From: CALBPI01 sp039033995
GTDB lineage: Bacteria; Pseudomonadota; Gammaproteobacteria; Steroidobacterales; Woeseiaceae
Reading direction: 5' to 3'
Assembly (NCBI GenBank): GCA_039033995.1
Contig: JBCCBP010000067.1
Location: 1 to 11,477 of the forward strand
DNA length: 11,477 nucleotides
Shown: in pieces, positions 6,871-11,477 of the stretch
How the letters are laid out: each line of letters starts with the position of its first letter
Numbering within the stretch: the stretch's first letter is position 1
Translations under genes and position numbers: made by a program
The notes under the pieces: generated by a model
What the model was told of the DNA's origin: nothing
Database searches by the model: none
The model's input: only the letters and a program-made list of their open reading frames with translations

Positions 6871-9414
6871 TCAGTCGCCGCGTGCAATCGCGGTGTAAAC
6901 GCTATTGGTCGCGGCATTCGATATCCACAGCATATCCTGGCGCCCATCATCATTGATGTCGCCTATGCGCACGGTGTACTGCGACCAGTCCTCGACTGGA
7001 ACGAAGGTTTGTGAAACGCGAGTGAAGGTAAACTCGGAGCCACCGACCACAGCTAAGCCAACGCCTATCTTGTTAATCAACTGATCGCCAAGCCCTTTGT
7101 CGTTAATCAGCAAGTCATCGGCGCCGTCGCCGTTGACGTCAGCCAGATAGACGTCAGGTTGCCAGTCAGCGAGCCCCGCACCGTTAGTGGCACTGCTTGA
7201 GAGCGGCCCGAACAGGTCGCGGATGGCCACATCCTCCGGGCTACGGTTACGGGCCTTGAAAGCGTGTGGATCCAGCACATCCCCCACCCTGTTGGCAGGA
7301 ACGCCCGAGCCTTCGCCGATAAAGATCGCAAACGCTTCCCAAACGCCGGCTGTACGTGGCTCGACGATATCGGCGAGGCTGTCTCCGGTGGCGTCACCAA
7401 CGATTGCGGTGTAACGGCGCCAATCACCGCGCAAGTCCTGGAAGCGCTCATTGACGAGCCCCTCTGGCGAGCCCATTGCAAACCAGCGACGGTTGTCGGT
7501 CGCGGAGAGAACCTGCCATGAGATATCGTCATAGCCATCGCCGTTAAAGTCGGCCAGATAAGTGAAATCGTATCCACTGAAGTTCTGGTTAATGTCGAAC
7601 AGTGCCAGTGGTTCGAACAGGTCATCTGTCTGCAGATCGAAACCCGGCGCGCTCATGTCGACCGCGTGTGCCGTATAGGTTCTGTTAGTGCTGACGTTGT
7701 TCGGCACATTGTTAAAGACCAGGTCCGTGCCGCGCTGCGCGTCCATTTGACCAGGAAACGGCGTATAGTCCCGCCAGCCGGAATCGGAGGACAGTATCTG
7801 GCCCGCCGAGTAGACGAAATCGCGGTCGGTATCACCTTTCACGAAGGCCACATAAACGGCGTTGCGGCCATTACCGAGCAGGTTGAATACGATGTCCTTG
7901 CGGCCATCGGCATCGACGTCGAGTAGTTGCATTGTAAAGTCGCCAAGCTCGCCGTTGACTAACTCGTGCTCTCCAACGGTAAGCGACTCGAAGGTGCCAT
8001 CGCCATTTGAGAATGCCACGGCAATCTCACCACGGGACGATGTCCCGGTTGCGGCCCAGACAATGTCGTCGCCGTTGCGGCCATCAATATCACCCACGGC
8101 CACTTGTTGACCTGGGGTGCTGAACTGGGTATCGAACGGGATTTCCGTCGACAGCGTGAAGGTCTCGTCGCCGCCCAGCTTGTCGGTACAGGTGGTGCGA
8201 CTATAGGACGTGAACTCCTGCACCACTGCGGGTACGTTGTCGCTGATACTGCGGATCTCGAACGAGATCGGGAACGCATCGCTCGCCGTGACCGGCACAC
8301 CGAAGTATTGTGTCCAGTCGTTCGATTGCAGCATTATCGCGGTTGCCTCGGCTGAGCCGCCGAGGTAGGAGAGCACTAGTTTGGATTGCTCGCGTATGTT
8401 TTGCGAGCGTGCGGCCGCTTCTCCAGTGACGCTTGCAACAGGATTGTTGTATTTGAACTCGAACGCCGACCGCATTTCCTCTTCACTGAACGTTGACGTC
8501 ATCGTCGCGGTGAGAATTCGTCCGTAGGTGACGCGGGCAACATATGCAGGCACATTGCCTTCGCCCATCGTGCCAAGATCAATCTGCTCTTGAAGCAGCT
8601 CGGGCGTGAACTCGTCGGTGAACCAGCCAGATGGCGTCTGTGGCGCGGAAATATCCACCGTGTAGAGTGTTTCCCGGAAAACAGCTGCGACCGAATTCTC
8701 GACCGTGCCTTTACTGAAATCACCCTGAGCGCTGCCGGAGAAGCCGAAATAGCGCCCGGAAATACCAGCGCGCAATGCGCGTTGCTGCTCGTTTCGGAAA
8801 GTCTCCACGCGCAGGTTGCCTTGCGCGGTTATACAATCCGCATTGAGTCGTTCTGCCTCGGCGATGATGTCTGATACAGCGCTGTTAACCGCCGCTAGTG
8901 TTGGTTGTACTTCGCGAAAATTATTCGCGATGTTGCAAGCTGCGATAGTCACTGTGACTGACGTTCGTTGAGCGATATTGATCGGCAGGATATCGCCGGG
9001 CGTTGCGCCGTCACGCAGTGACTCACCAACGACCATAGCACCCGGGTAGAGCACGTTGGTCGGCGGAGAGAACATGACGTATTCCTCCGGTGTCTCGTAG
9101 AAATCGACCTCTTCAGTCGTACAGACTTTCAAGTTGTTGTCGTTATCAGTGATTTCCTCAACGACCGGCGCCTGGGTCGTATCAACGATTTCTACGCCTT
9201 CATTGGCCTCATCGAATGTTTTTGGTGCGAACTCGGCCCAAGGCTGCATGTCGTTGAAAAACGGGTCAGGGTTGGGGCCGGTTGTGCCGCCACCGCCACC
9301 GCCGCCACCGCCGCCGCCAACGTTTGGTGCTGGCGCGCTGCCGCCACCACCACCGCATGCTGCGAGGAGCAGGCTAAGAATTGAAATTGCGCTGATTCGC
9401 TGTTGAGTTCGCAT
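6871..9414 (-). CDS. Lipoprotein with thiol-activated (cholesterol-dependent) cytolysin-like pore-forming domain and C-terminal FG-GAP beta-propeller
   Basis: This 847-residue predicted lipoprotein has lipobox LAAC (Cys20) and a Gly-rich tether (21-43). Residues about 115-410 match the order of landmarks in pneumolysin-type toxins: NVLYPGAMVV (120-129), RETLYTVDI (247-255), VARVTYGR (292-299), the diglycine LSYLGGS (348-354) and FPISFEIRSISDNVPA (381-396). The helical bundles that become membrane hairpins in the family fall at about 210-246 and 322-380. The cholesterol-binding domain 4 and its Trp-rich undecapeptide are missing. In its place, about 438-847 hold DxDxDG-type FG-GAP/VCBS motifs (GDIDGRNGDD 441, DVDADGRKD 499, DFNGDGYDD 622, DVNGDGADD 759, DINDDGRQD 819, plus degenerate ones near 557 and 673), about seven blades. 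The ATG at 9414 has GGAGGGAG upstream. Membrane attack is inferred, not shown. Confidence 0.85.
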   Translation of the reverse strand: MRTQQRISAISILSLLLAACGGGGGSAPAPNVGGGGGGGGGGGTTGPNPDPFFNDMQPWAEFAPKTFDEANEGVEIVDTTQAPVVEEITDNDNNLKVCTTEEVDFYETPEEYVMFSPPTNVLYPGAMVVGESLRDGATPGDILPINIAQRTSVTVTIAACNIANNFREVQPTLAAVNSAVSDIIAEAERLNADCITAQGNLRVETFRNEQQRALRAGISGRYFGFSGSAQGDFSKGTVENSVAAVFRETLYTVDISAPQTPSGWFTDEFTPELLQEQIDLGTMGEGNVPAYVARVTYGRILTATMTSTFSEEEMRSAFEFKYNNPVASVTGEAAARSQNIREQSKLVLSYLGGSAEATAIMLQSNDWTQYFGVPVTASDAFPISFEIRSISDNVPAVVQEFTSYSRTTCTDKLGGDETFTLSTEIPFDTQFSTPGQQVAVGDIDGRNGDDIVWAATGTSSRGEIAVAFSNGDGTFESLTVGEHELVNGELGDFTMQLLDVDADGRKDIVFNLLGNGRNAVYVAFVKGDTDRDFVYSAGQILSSDSGWRDYTPFPGQMDAQRGTDLVFNNVPNNVSTNRTYTAHAVDMSAPGFDLQTDDLFEPLALFDINQNFSGYDFTYLADFNGDGYDDISWQVLSATDNRRWFAMGSPEGLVNERFQDLRGDWRRYTAIVGDATGDSLADIVEPRTAGVWEAFAIFIGEGSGVPANRVGDVLDPHAFKARNRSPEDVAIRDLFGPLSSSATNGAGLADWQPDVYLADVNGDGADDLLINDKGLGDQLINKIGVGLAVVGGSEFTFTRVSQTFVPVEDWSQYTVRIGDINDDGRQDMLWISNAATNSVYTAIARGD
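9286..9318 (-). repeat. Poly-glycine (GGC/GGT)11 codon tract
   Basis: Eleven consecutive Gly codons, seen on the plus strand as GCC/ACC triplets, lie in the tether just after the lipid-attachment cysteine. A second run of five Gly codons is at 9340-9354, directly after that cysteine. Triplet slippage here would change tether length without breaking the frame. Confidence 0.85.
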
Positions 9415-9427
9415 GGCTTCTCCCTCC

Positions 9428-9443
9428 CCGGGAGATTTCCCGG
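9428..9443 (-). promoter_or_regulatory. Leader hairpin beside the cytolysin-like ribosome site
   Basis: CCGGGA (9428-9433) and TCCCGG (9438-9443) form a 6-bp GC-rich stem with a 4-nt loop. In the mRNA it ends directly against the GGAGGGAGA ribosome site. It may tune translation or stability; no known riboregulator is recognised. Confidence 0.35.
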
Positions 9444-9490
9444 CTGAATAGTTGTTTGTCATTCAGGAGAGCGCTCATTGACGGGCAATC

Positions 9491-9502
9491 GGTCGGAGAA
9501 AC
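9491..9502 (-). promoter_or_regulatory. Shared 12-mer GTTTCTCCGACC
   Basis: This is the second copy of the 12-mer at 3364-3375, with one mismatch, on the same strand relative to its gene. It lies 5 nt after the ATTTGACATAACC element. Its role is unknown. Confidence 0.3.
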
Positions 9503-9507
9503 CTTTT

Positions 9508-9520
9508 GGTTATGTCAAAT
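9508..9520 (-). promoter_or_regulatory. Shared upstream element ATTTGACATAACC (candidate -35)
   Basis: The minus-strand ATTTGACATAACC ends 93 nt before the cytolysin-like ATG and matches the element at 3399-3411 in 12 of 13 bases. It contains TTGACA, but no TATAAT-like hexamer stands 16-18 nt downstream, which favours a non-housekeeping sigma factor. The rest of the 259-bp gap (9415-9673) holds the leader hairpin, the shared 12-mer and a weak 5-bp hairpin (9642-9658) after the upstream gene's stop. Confidence 0.5.
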
Positions 9521-9673
9521 TGTCATGTAACCTGCTGCCCTGCCATGAAAACTCTCGGGTGAGTCCGTTACGAACAGGTGCGTTGATTCGCGGGCGCCGT
9601 GTTGCGATCTGCAAGCGACAGGCCGCGCAGAACGGTAGGTCGTGCTTTGAACTAGCACATCGCCGTGGGTTGG

Positions 9674-10960
9674 CTAATCCAGCGGCGTGAAGTGATTCGC
9701 CCCGATGACGAAGTGCTCGAAATCCTTCGGGTAGAAGCAGAATGCATAGTGCTCGATTGTGCCGTCGTTGTAGGTCAATCGGATGGAGTAGCGATCGAGC
9801 TTATAGCGGCCGGCGCGTCTCGTGTCGCTGTAAGCCGGCAGCCATGCGCCCGTGTCGCCGCCCTTCAGCGATGCCCAGCTGAATCGCCCGTTCGCATCAA
9901 ACGCGACGGTGTTGAAGTTTGCGACGCGCCCGCCACCGAATGGATCGGCAGATTGAAAGCGACCGCTGATGGTCTGGCCATCAACGGCTGGCCGCGTCGT
10001 GAACCAGTTTTCCCAGAGGTCCGGCTCATCGCCGGGCCAGGTGACCTGCAACGCCGAGCCACGCTTTCTCCAGCGCCCCCAATCATCCGGCGATTCGCGT
10101 CTGGAGGCGTTGATGTCTATTGTGTACGGGTTATCTGAAAAGCTGCGATGAATCGTCCCGTCCTTTAGCATCAAGTAAGTCTTGTTTGTCACGTAGACGC
10201 CCGAGAGTCCGTAGCCCGTGACCGTGCGCAGGGCAATGCGGTCAATGCCGTTGACGCTGGTTGTCGAGACTGTTGATGACGATGCAGTTGACGTCTCGGG
10301 AGTTGTACTGGGCAATTTGCTCGCCGTTGTCGTTGCTGTGCTCGAGCTTTCCTCGGGCGTAACTGTGCTTGCCGTTGCAGCCTCGGGAATTGGCTCAAAG
10401 CCATTGTCAGTGATCTGCCACTTCGCGGGGTTACCGTACAAATTGAAAAATCTGTCGATCGCTGTTCTGGTGACAAATTCCTGCAACGCATTGTCGCCTA
10501 GGCCCTTGCCGACGAAAGCCAGGTTGCGTTGCCACATGCCGCGCAGTATTTCGCGGTCACCGATTTTCTGAGAGACGGGCTTCGGGCCAAGTACCGTAAG
10601 GTCAGTTGCTTCGCATCGCTTCACCAAAGCTGCGATCTCTGTCGCGGTCGCATCTTTGCCTTGGATGATCTGCCAGTTTGTGATCTCAACAAAGGTCGCA
10701 ATACTGCAGTCGGAATACGGTGGGTAGCCTGCTCGCTTGGCGATGCGTTCATAGTCGCGAAACGCGCCTTTGGTCGAAAACGACAAGCGAACAGACAAGC
10801 GTTGCGCCCGTGGCGTCTCCTCGACAAGCTCGCGCTTGAGTGATTTCGATAGCGATTTGCGCAGGTCGGCATCTAACTCATACGCCACTATTGTCATCGG
10901 GAACGAGACCAGCGTCAGCGCGAACATCAATGGCCAGGCGGGCCTAATAGAGTGCAGCAT
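9674..10960 (-). CDS. Exported protein of unknown function: helical N-terminal domain, Ser/Thr-rich linker, beta-rich C-terminal domain
   Basis: I do not recognise a named family for this 428-residue protein. A signal peptide (core MFALTLVSF, likely cut after IVA at 26) sends it across the inner membrane; it has no lipobox. Residues about 28-190 are mostly helical, with Cys84 and Cys116 and a Trp-bearing NWQIIQG. A loose resemblance to exported helical DUF6683-like proteins was considered but is unproven. Residues about 194-236 are a low-complexity Ser/Thr linker. Residues about 240-428 look like a lipocalin-like beta domain: VYVTNKTYLMLKDGTIHR, SRRESPDDWGRWRKRG, then AGRYKLDRYSIRLTYNDG. The ATG has GGATAGTTGAG just upstream. 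It is 259 bp from the next gene downstream and so is probably transcribed on its own. Confidence 0.85.
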   Translation of the reverse strand: MLHSIRPAWPLMFALTLVSFPMTIVAYELDADLRKSLSKSLKRELVEETPRAQRLSVRLSFSTKGAFRDYERIAKRAGYPPYSDCSIATFVEITNWQIIQGKDATATEIAALVKRCEATDLTVLGPKPVSQKIGDREILRGMWQRNLAFVGKGLGDNALQEFVTRTAIDRFFNLYGNPAKWQITDNGFEPIPEAATASTVTPEESSSTATTTASKLPSTTPETSTASSSTVSTTSVNGIDRIALRTVTGYGLSGVYVTNKTYLMLKDGTIHRSFSDNPYTIDINASRRESPDDWGRWRKRGSALQVTWPGDEPDLWENWFTTRPAVDGQTISGRFQSADPFGGGRVANFNTVAFDANGRFSWASLKGGDTGAWLPAYSDTRRAGRYKLDRYSIRLTYNDGTIEHYAFCFYPKDFEHFVIGANHFTPLD

Positions 10961-10981
10961 CTCAACTATCCGGGCCGTCGA

Positions 10982-11021
10982 AGCCTAATGCTAGCATGAG
11001 TGTCTAACGGCGCCTTAGGCT
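10982..11021. promoter_or_regulatory. Nested palindromes upstream of the exported-protein gene
   Basis: AGCCTAA (10982-10988) and TTAGGCT (11015-11021) are perfect inverted arms 26 nt apart. They flank a perfect 10-bp palindrome ATGCTAGCAT (10988-10997) and GGCGCC (11009-11014). The block begins 22 bp before the start codon of the minus-strand gene, where an operator or a leader hairpin would lie. Confidence 0.35.
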
Positions 11022-11197
11022 ATGACCTTCTCAGTCGCAGCGATCATCGCCACGTGGTATGACCAATCCGCGCGAACGTAAGAAGCATGCAATCGAGCCG
11101 CGTCATAGCGCGCGACACCCTGTCGCCGGACCGCCAGTCGCATGTCCCGCACGAGACAGCGTGGCTTTCCTGTTCGTCGTCAGCTGTGCAGACGCAA

Positions 11198-11229
11198 ACG
11201 GCCGCGGTGCTTGGGTGCGCCGCGGCCGT
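11198..11229 (-). terminator. Hairpin terminator of the PPC-domain gene
   Basis: ACGGCCGCGG (11198-11207) and CCGCGGCCGT (11220-11229) form a perfect 10-bp GC-rich stem with a 12-nt loop. It starts 22 nt after the TAA of the minus-strand PPC gene and is followed on that strand by a short TTT. The rest of 10961-11251, apart from the nested palindromes, shows no gene. Confidence 0.65.
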
Positions 11230-11251
11230 CTGTGCTAGCACTGCCTGCCGG

Positions 11252-11477
11252 TTACGGCGACCAATCAGCGTTAAGGTTCACGCCTGAAAACGCTCGATAG
11301 GCGCGGATACCAATGTGCCATGTTCCAGCCTGTGGGTTGTTGATGGTGCAGTTCTCCGTGTTGCCATTGAGGTATGGCCGGCAGGTGTAGGAACTTGTGC
11401 TTGGCTGCGAACCAAAGCGCAGGTACAAATCTGCATCACCGCTGCCGCCTGCGATGTTCACCGTTAACGTGGACATC
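11252..11477 (-). CDS. C-terminal PPC domain of a secreted protein, probably a peptidase (5' part outside the window)
   Basis: The last 75 residues of a longer protein enter from the right edge. The first Met visible in the frame is an internal residue, not a start. The segment is a bacterial pre-peptidase C-terminal (PPC) domain: TVNIAGGSGDADLYLRFG, then CRPYLNGNTENC, AGTWHIGIRAY and FSGVNLNADW, ending WSP-stop. Such domains usually sit at the C-terminus of secreted subtilisin-like or thermolysin-like peptidases in Gammaproteobacteria and are often removed after export. The paired cysteines in the CRPYLNGNTENC loop probably form a disulfide. The catalytic part is not in the window, so the enzyme class is unknown. 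Confidence 0.85.
   Translation of the reverse strand, partial: MSTLTVNIAGGSGDADLYLRFGSQPSTSSYTCRPYLNGNTENCTINNPQAGTWHIGIRAYRAFSGVNLNADWSP

Noticed and set aside
9134..9406. Plus-strand frame with a poly-proline run
   Set aside because: The prolines are the antisense reading of the poly-glycine codons in the lipoprotein tether.
9415..9462. Upstream in-frame ATG as the cytolysin-like lipoprotein start
   Set aside because: It would put 16 polar residues before the signal peptide; the ATG at 9414 has a strong GGAGGGAG and gives a normal lipoprotein signal.
9478..9690. Possible small 70-codon gene in the gap upstream of the cytolysin-like gene
   Set aside because: It starts at TTG without a ribosome site, runs across the promoter element and into the 3' end of the opposite gene, and looks like random composition.

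Overview
The window looks like part of a Gammaproteobacterial chromosome. It has moderately high GC, Shine-Dalgarno starts, lipobox lipoproteins, a PPC-tailed secreted protein and an AbgT carrier; an affinity to Xanthomonadales, Steroidobacterales or Woeseia-like marine lineages is a guess from gene content. No tRNA, rRNA, CRISPR array, transposase or integrase was seen.

Layout. 33-1568 (+) encodes an AbgT-family transporter. It converges on a lipoprotein gene (1723-3306, -) with one Ig-like domain and ten copies of a GxDGxWxTxDDE-type repeat at a 36-residue period. Next come a transmembrane Ser/Thr kinase with TPRs (3507-6155, -) and, divergently, a short ECF sigma factor (6235-6786, +), 79 bp apart. 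The sigma gene converges through a strong hairpin on an 847-residue lipoprotein gene (6871-9414, -). Then follow an exported protein of unknown function (9674-10960, -) and the 3' end of a gene for a PPC-domain secreted protein (11252 to the right edge, -).

Main result. The 847-residue lipoprotein is more than an FG-GAP protein. Residues about 115-410 carry the landmarks of the thiol-activated (cholesterol-dependent) cytolysin pore-forming fold: LYPGA, YTVDI, the YGR strand, LGG and FPISFEIRSISDNV. The membrane-binding domain 4 with its Trp-rich undecapeptide is absent, and about seven FG-GAP/VCBS-like repeats, probably a beta-propeller, take its place. It is therefore a predicted lipid-anchored cytolysin-like protein with a changed targeting module.

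How the genes may work together. The kinase and sigma factor resemble the ECF43-type pairs (PknS/EcfK of Xanthomonas citri, EcfP of Vibrio parahaemolyticus), in which threonine phosphorylation of sigma region 2.2 replaces the missing acidic DAED motif. Here Thr53 sits at that place. Both lipoprotein genes flanking the pair carry the same 13-bp element, ATTTGAC(G/A)TAACC, 92 and 93 nt before their start codons, and a second shared 12-mer. My inference is that the cytolysin-like and repeat lipoproteins form a local regulon, perhaps a surface response to eukaryotic predators or hosts. This rests on sequence reading alone.
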